Positions 18,262 to 28,776 of a stretch of DNA of 64,000 nt are shown one piece after another. The notes below the pieces were generated by a model. That model had not been told where the DNA came from and did no database searches. It saw only the letters and a list, made by a program, of their open reading frames with translations. The stretch comes from Lacibacter sp. H375. Lineage in GTDB: Bacteria; Bacteroidota; Bacteroidia; Chitinophagales; Chitinophagaceae. The stretch is taken from assembly GCF_037892425.1 (NCBI RefSeq), contig NZ_JBBKTT010000002.1, positions 124,001 through 188,000 of the forward strand. Reading direction: 5' to 3'. Each line of letters starts with the position of its first letter. Position 1 is the stretch's first letter. Position numbers and translations under genes: made by a program.

Positions 18262-19050
18262 TTACTGTCTCACAAATGGATCAAGCACGTCTACCCACAC
18301 TTTGTAACCACGATCGTTGAGGTGGAGGCCATCGGTTGTTAGATCCTGCCGCATAAGCCCCTGGCTGTTTGTAAATGCTGCATGAAGATCAATAGTAGTA
18401 TAAATGCCAGCTTCTCCGTTGCGTTTGATCATGGTATTGATGAGCTGGGTATTCATTTGTATTTCGGCAGTAGCGGGTAGAATTGTTTGCACATAAATTC
18501 GTGTTGAAGGTGATCCGGCTTTTATTTTTTTCGTAATCTTCAAAATATTATTTGCTATGTAATCTGCAGATGTTATTCCGCCTCCACCTTGTAAATTATA
18601 AATATCATTAACGCCAATGAGAAGAAACACCGCCTTTGGTTTGTAATAAATAATTTCCTGGAGCCGCATCAATACGCCATCTGTTAAATCTCCGGCTATG
18701 CCTCGGTTACGTATGCCGTTCAGGCCGAATTTCACACTCCAGTCTCCGCCTTGTTCTGTTAAGCTATTGCCTATAAACACTATTTCACCAAACTTCAATG
18801 GGTTATTCTTGAAGGAATTAATTCTAACAATATAGTTATTCCTCGACCATTCATTATTGTGATGTTGTATCACTGTAGTTGCTGAGGGATATAGTGTATC
18901 TAATCCTTCTCTTGTAGGTCCGCTGCTGGTTTTTTGGCAACCGTAAGTTAAGAAGGCCAGTAATAGCCATAAATTGAAATGATTTAATGACAGCTGTCTG
19001 CGTGCATACTTCAATTGCAAAACGACTTCGGATGTTAGATACCTGAACAT
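18262..19050 (-). CDS. SGNH/GDSL-type esterase lipoprotein (copy 1)
   Basis: This protein of up to 262 aa has a lipobox-like LTYGC after the hydrophobic stretch LWLLLAFLTYGC. The signal begins unusually late (about residue 27), so the true start may be further in. SGNH blocks are visible: GNSLTE with nucleophile S96, RNRGIAGD, GVND, and DGLHL with D240 and H243. It resembles the SGNH gene at 28777 throughout (shared NRGIAGD.TDGVLMRL and QTILP). SGNH hydrolases of this kind deacetylate glycans; pectic galactan and its rhamnogalacturonan backbone are often acetylated. It lies downstream of the HTCS gene on the same strand, 199 bp away. Confidence 0.85.
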   Translation of the reverse strand: MFRYLTSEVVLQLKYARRQLSLNHFNLWLLLAFLTYGCQKTSSGPTREGLDTLYPSATTVIQHHNNEWSRNNYIVRINSFKNNPLKFGEIVFIGNSLTEQGGDWSVKFGLNGIRNRGIAGDLTDGVLMRLQEIIYYKPKAVFLLIGVNDIYNLQGGGGITSADYIANNILKITKKIKAGSPSTRIYVQTILPATAEIQMNTQLINTMIKRNGEAGIYTTIDLHAAFTNSQGLMRQDLTTDGLHLNDRGYKVWVDVLDPFVRQ

Positions 19051-19249
19051 GATGTAAGAAATTTTATAAGTTAAGTAACCGTTTGTGAGCTTAAATGTAA
19101 AGCGACGGCTCTCGAACCACTTATCTCTGCATTCATAGTTTTGTTCTTATTCATCATTTTTAGAAAAGAAGCGACTTGAAGCGGTTAAAACTTCAATTTC
19201 TGACTGCTTTCTTTGCAGCAGCCAGTATATACTTTTGAATGTTAGATTT

Positions 19250-22200
19250 CTAAGATTTACCGTTAGCCTCTATTTCTTTCAAATATTGAGTTGGTGATTT
19301 ACCAAATTCCTGCTTAAAGGCTTTTGAGAAATAAGATTGCGTTTGAATGCCCACGCTGTACATGATATCTGTAATTGAATGCTCGCCCTGCGTCATCAAT
19401 AGAGCTGCTTGCCGCAAACGAATCGTTCGGATGAAATCGCCAATAGGCTGGCCCGTTATACTTTTGATTTTATTATACAGTTTCGTCCGGCTCATACCAA
19501 TTTCGGTGCATACAAAATCAATATCCATTTCAGGATTCGGGAGATTCTTTTCAATAATCGAAAGAAGCTCCTCCAGAAATTGTTTGTCCTTCGTGGAATG
19601 TGCCAGTTCCTTCACTTCAGCATATTGATCTTTGCGGTAATGTTCCTTTAGTTTCTCTTTTTGTGCAAAAATGTTCCGCATGGTTAATTGCAGCAGATCA
19701 ATACTGAGCGGTTTTGAAAAATAATAATCAGCACCGGTCTCCGTTCCTTCAATGCGTGATTCCAATCCATCTTTTGCGGTTAGTAGAATGAACGGGATAT
19801 GCGCCGTTTCAACAGTTGTTTTTATCAGGCGACAATATTCAATACCATCCATCACCGGCATCATAATATCGCTGATGATAAGATCGGGAAAATACTCCAG
19901 TGTTTTCTCCATTGCTTCTTTTCCATCAGCTGCTTCAATGATCTTGTATTGCTGCTCCAACGATTCTTTCAGGAACGAGCGTAACTCTGCATGATCATCT
20001 GCAACAAGTACGAGATATTCTTTTGTATTGTTGATCTCTTGATCTGTTATTGCTGCAGCAGTTGTTTCAACAGCAGATGGCAGTGTTGGTTGTGTAGCTA
20101 AACTCTCCAGTCGCACAGGCGATTCAGTATTCTTCATCCACTGTTCTTTCTTGCCATAAGACGTTTTACTTACAGGAATAGCAATGATGATTTCAGTACC
20201 CTTGTTATATTCACTGTAAACAGAAATATTTCCCTTGTGCAGTTGGGTAAGTGTTTTAATAAAGGCTAATCCAATACCAGAACCAAGATGTGTGTCTGAT
20301 ACACGATAATAACGTTCAAACAAATGCGGTATTGATTCTTTTGAAATACCGGTGCCGTTATCTGCTATACGGAAGTAGATAAATGGTTCAGTTGAATAGT
20401 TGTGTTTGATCAACAACTCATTTTCAAACTTCGGTTGAAACTTCTCTAATGAATCCAGCACCTGCAATTCGATCTTTCCATAGTCCTGCGTGTACTTGAA
20501 CGAATTACTCAGCAGGTTGATGATGATCTTTTCCAATACTTGCCGGTCGAACCACACTTCATTGAAATCTGTTGTTCCGGAAACTGTAAAGGATATATTT
20601 TTCTGCAGGGCGAGTTCGCTGAATTCTTCTGCAATTTCATCAATGAACAGCGGAATATTTCCGGGCATTACCTGTAATTTCAATACACCTGATTCTGCTT
20701 TTCTGAAATCCATCAGTTCGTTGATCAGTTGGAGCAGGCGATTGGCGTTGCGTTGGATCACCCGGTACAAGTGGTTGTTCGTTGAGCTTGCATCTTCCTT
20801 TAATAATTTTTCAACGGGCCCGGTAATCAGCGATAACGGTGTCCGGAATTCATGGGAGATATTGGTGAAGAACTGTAATTGCATCTGGTGAATTTCTTCC
20901 TTCTTTTCTTCTTCGTAACGTTGTAACTGAATTTTTCTGCGAATACGATAGATGTAAAAACCTGCAGCAAACAAAGCCGCTATTACTAATAACCTGAACC
21001 ACCAGGTTGCCCAAAAGGGTGGGGTAATGATTACCTGGATACTGTAGCCTTTTTCATTCCACACGCCATCGTTGTTGGATGCTTTCACCGTAAATGTATA
21101 AGTACCCGGACTTACATTTGTATACGATGCCCGCTGTTCAATACCTGCAGTTATCCAATCGTTATCCCAATTCTCAAGTTTATACAGAAAGCGATTGTTT
21201 TCGGAAGCCACATAATTTAATGCAGCAAAGCCTAAAGAGAAAGTAGCTTGCTTGTAACTGAGTTTCAGTTTATTGGTAAAGCTGATATCCTGATCAAGCA
21301 ATTCGTTATTACCACCGATCACGGGTTTGTTGTGTACTTGCAAATCGGTAACAAACACAGGCGGCACAAATGTATTTACAGAAATATCAGCTGGATAAAA
21401 GCTATTGAAACCGTTTACACCACCAAAATATATTTGCCCATCTCTTGTTTTCATATAGGCATTGGCTTCAAATTCCATATCCTGCAAGCCGTCACCTGTA
21501 TTGTACGTTCGTACTGTTTTTGTTTTCGGATCGAGTTGTTTCAATCCATTGGAAGTAGAGATCCATAGATGCCCATTGTTATCTTCCAGAATTCCTTTGA
21601 TGAATAAGGAAGCTAATCCGCCTGCTTCAGTAAAAACAGAAAAACGGTTTTCATTCTTGTCATACAAATACAAGCCTGCTTGTCCTGCCCACAAATTGCC
21701 TTTACTATCGGTAAACAATACACGTAGATCAGGTTTCTTATCATCCTGGTGAAAATAATGTTCAAACTCTCCGGTTGCTGCATTCAGTTTATTCAATCCA
21801 CCATCATCTGTACCAATCCATATATTGCCTTCTCCATCTTGTATGATTGAAATGATATTGTTGCCAATTATAGATGTGGCACCGGTTTTACTTTTTTGAA
21901 CAGGGGAGAACTTTCGGCTTACTTTATCGAACAGATGCAGCCCGCCAAAATAGGTACCAATGTACAGGTTGCCGTTTTTATCTTCAAAAATGCATTGGAT
22001 AAAGTCGGAAGTAAGAATGCCTGATCTTTTATCAGCACTATTAAACCGGGTGAAATTATTTGCAGTTCTGTTATACAATCCCAATCCGCCACCCCATGTA
22101 GCGATCCATAAATTGCCATCTCTATCTTCCGTTATGTCCAGCACTTCGTTTGAACCAAGCGTGGATGGATTAAATGGATCATGTTTGAAATGGGTAAAAC

Positions 22201-23404
22201 TGTTTTGCTTACGATTGAATAAATTCAAACCACCTCCATCGGTGCCTATCCAGATGCTTCCAAGCCTGTCTTCGCAAAACGCTTTTACATCGTTATAACT
22301 TAAACTGTTTTTGTAAGGCTTTTGCCGGTATAGATTAAATTTTTCCGAACCCGGTGTATATAAATTAATACCACCCCGGTGAGTGCCAATCCATAAATTG
22401 CCTTGTTTGTCCTGATAAAATGCAGAAACAGTTCGCTGGCTTAAGCTATTAGGGTTATCGGGTTCATATTGATAGTTATAAAAAGTTCCTGTTGCGGCAT
22501 CAAACTTATCAAGCCCGCCATTTACACAACCAATCCACGTTTCTCCATTTTTACTTACAGAAACAGATCGCAGCATATTGCTTCTGATGGATGTTGGATC
22601 GGCAGCCTTATGAAGATAATGCTTAATAATGCCCTGCGTTGGGTGCATAATGATTAATCCATTGTACTCCGTGCCTAACAGTAACCTTCCCTGCAAATCT
22701 TCAGCAATAGAACGTATGCCTTGTTTACCTGTTTGAACCGGTTGCGGGTTGATCGCTAAAAATGCGTCACTCCTTTTATTATATATATAAAGACCACTTT
22801 CCGTACCGGCCCACAGATTGCTCCGGCTATCTTCAAAAAAAGTATAAATGTTTAATTCCGTTACCGGACCGTTTGCAGTTTTCTGGCAGGCAATCCGCTT
22901 GAAGGTTTTTGTTTCCGGTTGATGCTTGTTTACTCCGCCGCCTGTTGTGCCAATCCAGATGCCGCCCTTGGTATCTCCATAAATTACCGAAATGTGATTG
23001 TGGCTGATGCTCTTTGCATCGTTTCGCTTTTGCTTTAATCGCATAAAACGGTTCAGCTTCGGATCAAATTTGTTGAGGCCATTGATTGTGCCCACCCATA
23101 AGGTATGTTGCTTGTCTTCGTAAAGGCTGGTAATATAATTATCACTGATGCTGCTGCTATCTGTGCTGTTGTTACGGAAAATAACTATCTGCGACCCGTC
23201 ATATCGGTTCAACCCATCTCTTGTTCCAAACCAAAGAAAGCCACGGTTGTCCTGCAGAATTGTTTCAATCGTACTGTTTGATAGTCCGTTTTCACTTTTA
23301 ATATGGCGAAAGTTGATAGCAGGTTTTTGTGCAACGATACAAATAGGTAGAAAACAGGTAGAAATCAAACAACTGATGCGCAAAAAAAAGGAAGATAAAC
23401 ACAT
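19250..23404 (-). CDS. Hybrid two-component system regulator (HTCS)
   Basis: This 1384-aa one-protein signalling system has a signal peptide (about 1-25, ending VAQ). About fourteen Reg_prop beta-propeller repeats follow (about 35-690; repeated D..GN.WIGT..GG.), then a Y_Y_Y domain (about 715-780) and one membrane helix (about 787-807, WWFRLLVIAALFAAGFYIY). Next are HisKA with H851 in NISHEFRTPLSLITGP, an HATPase with NLLSNSFKYT, DNGTGIS and GSGIGLAF, a receiver with D1179 in ISDIMMPVMDG, and a C-terminal AraC HTH (about 1275-1380). HTCS proteins bind an oligosaccharide in the periplasm and activate the adjacent susCD. It is divergent from susC at 23875, so it is the likely galactan sensor of this locus. 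Confidence 0.97.
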   Translation of the reverse strand: MCLSSFFLRISCLISTCFLPICIVAQKPAINFRHIKSENGLSNSTIETILQDNRGFLWFGTRDGLNRYDGSQIVIFRNNSTDSSSISDNYITSLYEDKQHTLWVGTINGLNKFDPKLNRFMRLKQKRNDAKSISHNHISVIYGDTKGGIWIGTTGGGVNKHQPETKTFKRIACQKTANGPVTELNIYTFFEDSRSNLWAGTESGLYIYNKRSDAFLAINPQPVQTGKQGIRSIAEDLQGRLLLGTEYNGLIIMHPTQGIIKHYLHKAADPTSIRSNMLRSVSVSKNGETWIGCVNGGLDKFDAATGTFYNYQYEPDNPNSLSQRTVSAFYQDKQGNLWIGTHRGGINLYTPGSEKFNLYRQKPYKNSLSYNDVKAFCEDRLGSIWIGTDGGGLNLFNRKQNSFTHFKHDPFNPSTLGSNEVLDITEDRDGNLWIATWGGGLGLYNRTANNFTRFNSADKRSGILTSDFIQCIFEDKNGNLYIGTYFGGLHLFDKVSRKFSPVQKSKTGATSIIGNNIISIIQDGEGNIWIGTDDGGLNKLNAATGEFEHYFHQDDKKPDLRVLFTDSKGNLWAGQAGLYLYDKNENRFSVFTEAGGLASLFIKGILEDNNGHLWISTSNGLKQLDPKTKTVRTYNTGDGLQDMEFEANAYMKTRDGQIYFGGVNGFNSFYPADISVNTFVPPVFVTDLQVHNKPVIGGNNELLDQDISFTNKLKLSYKQATFSLGFAALNYVASENNRFLYKLENWDNDWITAGIEQRASYTNVSPGTYTFTVKASNNDGVWNEKGYSIQVIITPPFWATWWFRLLVIAALFAAGFYIYRIRRKIQLQRYEEEKKEEIHQMQLQFFTNISHEFRTPLSLITGPVEKLLKEDASSTNNHLYRVIQRNANRLLQLINELMDFRKAESGVLKLQVMPGNIPLFIDEIAEEFSELALQKNISFTVSGTTDFNEVWFDRQVLEKIIINLLSNSFKYTQDYGKIELQVLDSLEKFQPKFENELLIKHNYSTEPFIYFRIADNGTGISKESIPHLFERYYRVSDTHLGSGIGLAFIKTLTQLHKGNISVYSEYNKGTEIIIAIPVSKTSYGKKEQWMKNTESPVRLESLATQPTLPSAVETTAAAITDQEINNTKEYLVLVADDHAELRSFLKESLEQQYKIIEAADGKEAMEKTLEYFPDLIISDIMMPVMDGIEYCRLIKTTVETAHIPFILLTAKDGLESRIEGTETGADYYFSKPLSIDLLQLTMRNIFAQKEKLKEHYRKDQYAEVKELAHSTKDKQFLEELLSIIEKNLPNPEMDIDFVCTEIGMSRTKLYNKIKSITGQPIGDFIRTIRLRQAALLMTQGEHSITDIMYSVGIQTQSYFSKAFKQEFGKSPTQYLKEIEANGKS

Positions 23405-23874
23405 GGCGTAAGAAGAATGCAGTTGAAAAGTAATCGTTTCTGGTCAAGATATAGCAAAAGATTGTTTCAAAAGTACACGTCACAAAGGAATGATGGATAG
23501 AAACAAACTTGTGAATGCTGAGATAAATGTTTCGGCAGCGTGGAGGTTAGTTTTGGTATTGCAAGCAAGCCATAGATTTTTTTAACCAAAACTGCTATAT
23601 GATGAAATTTAAAAAAAACGATTGAGCCAATAAGGCCTTGTTCTTCTCCCGCCTTCGGTACATCCCGCAATGAACACAATCTTCATTGATGGTCATTGAC
23701 GCTACTCCAAAAGCGGATGCTTTTATTTCCGGCACTGGATGCTTTTGCGTTATAAGGCCTTCGGGACTGGGATCGCTAACAGCAAAGCAAGAAAAATTTG
23801 CTACTGTAATCTATCGATGAAGCACCAGATATGATGTATTCTTCATCACCATTATTAACAATTAAAAGTTCTGT
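23405..23874. other. Divergent promoter region between HTCS and susC
   Basis: This 470-bp stretch has no convincing gene. It holds a 10-bp direct repeat with 22-bp period at 23715-23746 (listed separately). The palindrome-containing 10-mer ATAAGGCCTT occurs twice, at 23630-23639 and 23752-23761. I could not place a confident Bacteroidota -33/-7 promoter by eye. Confidence 0.5.
23715..23746 (+). promoter_or_regulatory. Candidate HTCS binding site: 22-bp-period direct repeat
   Basis: GGATGCTTTT occurs at 23715-23724 and again at 23737-23746, 22 bp apart, so both copies face the same side of the helix. AraC-type output domains of HTCS regulators commonly bind direct repeats upstream of susC. 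The repeat lies about 130-160 bp before the susC start codon. The assignment to the HTCS is inference. Confidence 0.4.
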
Positions 23875-26800
23875 ATGCTAAAAAAATCCATAAAAAAATG
23901 GTCATTACGCATTTCGCTAAAACTTTTGTGCATCCTTTCTTTGTTGCTTTGTTCCGCTTCTGCCTCGGCGCAGAATACAGTAGCAGGAACAGTGACGGAT
24001 ACAGCAAATAATCCGATCCCAAAAGCAACCGTGGTTGTAAAAGGTAAATCCAGGTCGGGTGTAACCACCAATGAAAAAGGAGAGTATAGGATCGTCGCTT
24101 CTGTTGCTGACATCTTAATATTCACTTCCTCGGGATTCCAGGCAGAAGAAATACGAGTAGGCCCATCATTAATTGTAAATGCCAGCATGAACCAGGCCAC
24201 ATCAATGATGAATGAGGTGGTGGTGGTTGGATATGGAACTACTGCAAGAAAAAATCTTACGACCTCCATTTCAAAAATTGATGCTAAATCTGTTCCGCAA
24301 GCTGCTAACAGTTCTGTAGCCCAACTTGTTTTTGGACGTGCTGCTGGCGTACAGGCTGTTCAGAGAAGCGCAGAGCCGGGGGGAAATATTAATATTTCAA
24401 TTAGGGGAAGAGGCGCACCATTGGTGATAATTGATGGTGTGGTAACACCGTTTGCAGAACTTGAACCTGGAAACAGCGGAATTGCCAATGAATTGAATGG
24501 TGTAAGACGTGGCGGTTTTGCAGGACTTAATCCTGATGATATAGAATCAATCGAGTTTTTGAAAGACGCAAGTGCTGCTATTTATGGTGTCAATGCTTCC
24601 AATGGTGTCGTTTTAATCACAACAAAAAAAGGCAAATCAGGAAGGTTGTCCGTAAGCTATGATGGAAGCAGATCATTTGTAAAAAATAACAAATACCTGA
24701 AACCGTTGGATGCGGCTGATTACATGAATTATTATAATCAGTTGACGAAAGACAAATATTTGATTGATAAAAATCAAATGCCGTTTGGTTCAAATGCAGC
24801 TTCAGGGTTTATGCCAAAGTACAGTACAGCTGAAATTCAAAATGCAGGATCTGGCACAGACTGGCTTGGTCTTGTATTAAGAAATGGTTCAATTGATAAT
24901 CACAACCTGAGTGTTAGTGGTGGAACTGAAAAGGCTGTATATTTTTTCTCTGCAAATTATTTTAATCAGGAAGGCACTATGCGCCAATCTGGCCTTAAAA
25001 GATATACAGGAAGAGTGAACCTGACTTTTCATCTGAATAAATTCCTGTCGCTCAATACAAATATTAGCGGATCAAAAGCCAGTTTTAAAAATTCTACAGC
25101 CGGCTGGCAAAATGGTGGTTCCGGCACACAGGGCTTTGGCGCATTACAGGCCGCAGTTGCATACCCCAGGAGTATTCCTTTGTATGATGCAAATGGTAAA
25201 TACAGTGTTTTTCAAACAACCGGTAATCCGGTATCGTTATTAGACATCAGCGATAAAACAGATTATACATCGTTGAATGCCACGGCCTCGCTCGAAGTTA
25301 AAATTATTGGTAATGAACTGACTGGCAGGTTGCTATTTGGTAATAACAGTGAAAGTTCTGCAAGAGATTTTTTTGTCCCGTCCACTACTTTTTATTTTCA
25401 ATTGAACAGGGCAAGAGCATCGCTTAATGAAGCAAAACGTGACATTACGACTGTGGAAGCAACACTTACTTACAAAAAAAAGTTGCTGGATAATAAATTG
25501 AATTTTGATGCTGTTACGGGTGTTGGACAGTATGGAAACAGTGGTTACGGATTTGGATCTGCCAGTGCTGATATGCTCGATGCAATTGGTACCTCCAATC
25601 TTTTTGCAGGATCAGGTGCTGTAACGGTAAGCTCGTATAAGTTTCTTACCAAAACACGTTCATACTTTGCCCGTGCAACTTTTGATTTACTCGATAAGTA
25701 TGTGTTGCAGCTGATCTACCGCTACGATGGCTTCAATAACTTTTTTCCACAAAATAAATATGCACCGTTCCCATCTGCCTCTGTTGCCTGGAAAGTATCG
25801 AATGAGTCGTTCCTGAAAAATAATTCTTACGTGAGCCTGTTGAAACTCCGTGCAAGCATTGGCGTTACAGGTGACGCTTCAGGTTATGCATACGCAAATT
25901 ATATTCCTGACAATTCATTGGTTTCTTTTAACAGTGGGAGCAGACAGATTATACCATATGCATTAGCATCGCTGGACCATCCTGAACTGCAGTGGCCAAA
26001 AACAATCAATAAAAATATCGGTCTTGATTTTGGATTGCTTAAAGACAGGATCAACGGTTCTTTCGACTGGTTCAGGGATGATATTACAAGGCTGATTACC
26101 AATGCAAGTACAGCGCCGCTTAGTTTTTTGGGAACACAGCCGGTAAACGGTGCCCACAGAGTAAGAACAGGTTGGGAAGTATCTCTCAGCACAGGTAACA
26201 TTGATACGAAAGATTTTAAGTGGACAAGTAGTATCAATGTTTCTCATGTATTGTATAAACATGAAGAAAGATTTCCATTTGAGGTGATACCACAAGGTGG
26301 CCAGCTAAAAGATCCGGTGAATTCAATTTATGTTTTTCAAACAAGCGGCATTTTACAAATTGGAGAAGTTGCTCCTGCGTGGCAGCCGGCAAATGCACAA
26401 AAGCCGGGTGCTCCAAAGTTTGTGGATGTCAACGGTGATAAAAAACTTGATAAGGCTGATATTGTAAGATACAATGCTGATCCCAAATTTACCATTGGCT
26501 TTGGAAACAATATTAAATACAAACAATTTGATTTAGCTTTTTTATTCTACGGTCAAGTCGGTGCATGGGGATACAATAACCTGGTATCATGGGCAACACC
26601 TGCTGGTTTTATTTCAGGTAATCAAAGCGGTATTCAGGAGATAAAAAATGTTTGGTCAACCACTAACCCATCTGGTACTTTACCGGGTGTGGCATATGAT
26701 GAATTTGCATTAGGACTGGCTGCAAGTGTTGATACAAGATTGGAAAAAACTGATTTTATTCGCTGCCGGAATATAACGCTCGGTTATACGTTCAACCAGT

Positions 26801-26976
26801 CTGTTGTTAATCGGTATTTTAATAACCTGCGATTGTATGCCGATGTGCAAAATCCATTTATAATTACCAACTATCGTATTGCAGATCCTGAAGTACAGGC
26901 TTTTGGTGTGAAAGGTGGCCCGGCTCCTTATCCAATGGCAACAACTTATTCACTTGGTATAAAAGCCAATTTCTAA
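23875..26976 (+). CDS. SusC-like TonB-dependent transporter of the galactan locus
   Basis: This 1033-aa protein has a signal peptide ending SASASAQ (about residue 33). A CarboxypepD-regulatory-like domain follows (about 35-105, GTVTDTANNPIPKATVVVKG), then MMNEVVVVGYGTTARKN and a plug with LKDASAAIYGVNASNGV. The TonB-dependent beta barrel ends LGIKANF. It should import oligosaccharides produced at the cell surface. The downstream GH53 and GH2-GH53 genes indicate beta-1,4-galactan fragments. It pairs with the SusD-like gene 18 bp downstream and is divergent from the HTCS gene. Confidence 0.96.
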   Translation: MLKKSIKKWSLRISLKLLCILSLLLCSASASAQNTVAGTVTDTANNPIPKATVVVKGKSRSGVTTNEKGEYRIVASVADILIFTSSGFQAEEIRVGPSLIVNASMNQATSMMNEVVVVGYGTTARKNLTTSISKIDAKSVPQAANSSVAQLVFGRAAGVQAVQRSAEPGGNINISIRGRGAPLVIIDGVVTPFAELEPGNSGIANELNGVRRGGFAGLNPDDIESIEFLKDASAAIYGVNASNGVVLITTKKGKSGRLSVSYDGSRSFVKNNKYLKPLDAADYMNYYNQLTKDKYLIDKNQMPFGSNAASGFMPKYSTAEIQNAGSGTDWLGLVLRNGSIDNHNLSVSGGTEKAVYFFSANYFNQEGTMRQSGLKRYTGRVNLTFHLNKFLSLNTNISGSKASFKNSTAGWQNGGSGTQGFGALQAAVAYPRSIPLYDANGKYSVFQTTGNPVSLLDISDKTDYTSLNATASLEVKIIGNELTGRLLFGNNSESSARDFFVPSTTFYFQLNRARASLNEAKRDITTVEATLTYKKKLLDNKLNFDAVTGVGQYGNSGYGFGSASADMLDAIGTSNLFAGSGAVTVSSYKFLTKTRSYFARATFDLLDKYVLQLIYRYDGFNNFFPQNKYAPFPSASVAWKVSNESFLKNNSYVSLLKLRASIGVTGDASGYAYANYIPDNSLVSFNSGSRQIIPYALASLDHPELQWPKTINKNIGLDFGLLKDRINGSFDWFRDDITRLITNASTAPLSFLGTQPVNGAHRVRTGWEVSLSTGNIDTKDFKWTSSINVSHVLYKHEERFPFEVIPQGGQLKDPVNSIYVFQTSGILQIGEVAPAWQPANAQKPGAPKFVDVNGDKKLDKADIVRYNADPKFTIGFGNNIKYKQFDLAFLFYGQVGAWGYNNLVSWATPAGFISGNQSGIQEIKNVWSTTNPSGTLPGVAYDEFALGLAASVDTRLEKTDFIRCRNITLGYTFNQSVVNRYFNNLRLYADVQNPFIITNYRIADPEVQAFGVKGGPAPYPMATTYSLGIKANF

Positions 26977-26994
26977 TTCTTTAAACCTGATAAA

Positions 26995-28521
26995 ATGAAA
27001 AAGATAGTCTTACTCGGTACTTTTTTTTGCATACTGTTGAGCAGTTGCAAAAAAGGATTGGATGCTAAAATTTTCGGTTCTTTAAACCCGACCAATTTCC
27101 CAAAAACGGAAGCCGATTTTAAATTGCTTACAACAGGAGTTTATAAATTGTTTGGTTCAAAATGGGGTTACTATGGTGATGTTGGTGGAGTTTCAGGAAA
27201 TCTTTTTTTTGGAGTTGAATATTCCAATATTTTTTTAAATGATTATCCAACCGACCTTATTGCTCATTTCCCTGAATGGGGTGGTTTTTTTGACGGGTTC
27301 AGCAAACCTGATTTCAATTTCATGAAAACCCTGGGCAGCGATAGAAATCATTTAGAGAAAATCCGCTTCATTACCAAGTACACTAAAATAATTGATGATA
27401 TTGAAAAATCCGCCATCAATGAAGCGGTGAAAAAGCAGTTATCTGCTGAAGTAAAAGCAGCAAGAGGAATTATCATGTATTATTTATTGACAATGTACGG
27501 GCCGGTTCCTGTTATAACTGATGCTTCAAAAATTGGAACGGATGCAGAGAAAGATTTAACCAGACCCGCCAGAGTAAATTACGTTGGCATTATTGCAGGT
27601 GACCTACGATTTGCTGCAGATAATCTTCCGGTTAATCCTGAAGAGTATGGACGATTTAACAAAGGCTGTGCATTGACATTTTTGACAAGGCTATATCTTA
27701 ACGAAAAGGAATGGCAGAAAGCCGAACAAGCTGCACGTGAAATTTTACCGCTGGGATATAATTTGGTAAATGATTATGCAAGTTTGTTTAAAACTGCTAC
27801 GGAAAAAAATTCAGAAACGATCTGGGCTATTACATGTGACCCGACTGCCGATGGGAGTGAAAAACTTGGCAATATGAATGCCTGGTCATACTATTGTTTT
27901 CCTAACGATTTTCCGGGAAATATAACATCAGTTGGAGGAAGAAAAACCGGTGGATGGGCGTGGCCCGGTGCGTTCACGGCGACATGGTCATTTTATGATT
28001 CATTTGATCCATTAGATAAAAGAAGAACATTGTTGCTTGATCGTTATGATGCCGTAAACAGCAGTGGTTTTCCGGCAGGTTATTCGATTACACGTGCGGG
28101 TGGTATGCGTGGACCTGTTATTGCAAAATATCCTGATGATGATCCTGCGGCCTTTTCAGGAAACGATATACCCGTATGCCGATATGCAGACGTGAAATTA
28201 ATGTTGGCGGAAGCAATCAATGAACAGGCAGGACCAAATGGCGAAGCGCAAAGTTTTGTAAATGATGTACGTCGTCGCGCTGGTATTGCCGATATCAGTG
28301 GTGCTGATATATCTTCAAAAGATGCATTCAGGGATGCAATTTTAAAGGAGCGGGCATGGGAATTTTATTTTGAAGGTCAAAGAAGAATTGATTTGGTGAG
28401 AATGGGTAAATGGAACCAACGACTGAACGCTGTTGGCAAACCTGCGGGTACAGCTGGTGGTCTTTTTCCGGTTCCTCAATATATGCGTGATCTGGGAATG
28501 GCACAAACGATCGGGTACTAA
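26995..28521 (+). CDS. SusD-like glycan-binding lipoprotein of the galactan locus
   Basis: This 508-aa lipoprotein has the lipobox LLSSC (Cys near residue 18). SusD landmarks are NFPKTEADFKLLTTGVY near residue 35, a helical AEVKAARGIIMYYLLTMYGPVPV, the TPR-like ALTFLTRLYLNEKEWQKAEQ, and the C-terminal KERAWEFYFEGQRRIDLVRMG with GLFPVPQ. It forms the surface lid for the SusC barrel encoded just upstream. A hairpin terminator follows at 28549-28581, so susCD form a defined transcription unit. Confidence 0.95.
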   Translation: MKKIVLLGTFFCILLSSCKKGLDAKIFGSLNPTNFPKTEADFKLLTTGVYKLFGSKWGYYGDVGGVSGNLFFGVEYSNIFLNDYPTDLIAHFPEWGGFFDGFSKPDFNFMKTLGSDRNHLEKIRFITKYTKIIDDIEKSAINEAVKKQLSAEVKAARGIIMYYLLTMYGPVPVITDASKIGTDAEKDLTRPARVNYVGIIAGDLRFAADNLPVNPEEYGRFNKGCALTFLTRLYLNEKEWQKAEQAAREILPLGYNLVNDYASLFKTATEKNSETIWAITCDPTADGSEKLGNMNAWSYYCFPNDFPGNITSVGGRKTGGWAWPGAFTATWSFYDSFDPLDKRRTLLLDRYDAVNSSGFPAGYSITRAGGMRGPVIAKYPDDDPAAFSGNDIPVCRYADVKLMLAEAINEQAGPNGEAQSFVNDVRRRAGIADISGADISSKDAFRDAILKERAWEFYFEGQRRIDLVRMGKWNQRLNAVGKPAGTAGGLFPVPQYMRDLGMAQTIGY

Positions 28522-28548
28522 AAATCAAAATATTGCTTTTGCAAACAT

Positions 28549-28581
28549 GGGAGTTGTCTTCTAAAGCAACTCCCGTTTTTT
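28549..28581 (+). terminator. Factor-independent terminator after galactan susD
   Basis: GGGAGTTG (28549-28556) pairs with CAACTCCC (28567-28574), followed by G and six T. It ends the susCD transcript, or attenuates it, before the esterase gene at 28777. Confidence 0.85.
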
Positions 28582-28776
28582 AAAACTTGAGATCACTTTT
28601 TTATGAATATGATTAAGTATTCTGGCAATAAAGCAACAAGCGGTTGAGTGCAGGATGCTGAGCCAATAGACAACGAGGTTCATGCGAGGCTGTCTCTTCG
28701 ACTGCTTTGCTTGTAACGGTCATGCGCCGCCACTGATAAAGCATTTACGTTTAATTATTAATCAATCATTTTTAAA

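Noticed and set aside
23630-23761. Two copies of ATAAGGCCTT in the HTCS/susC intergenic region
   Set aside because: Spacing of 122 bp and low complexity make a regulatory role speculative; the 22-bp direct repeat is the better candidate.
24000-24269. Minus-strand open frame of about 135 codons inside susC
   Set aside because: It lies fully inside a confident TonB-dependent transporter gene and shows no protein-like motif; a shadow frame.
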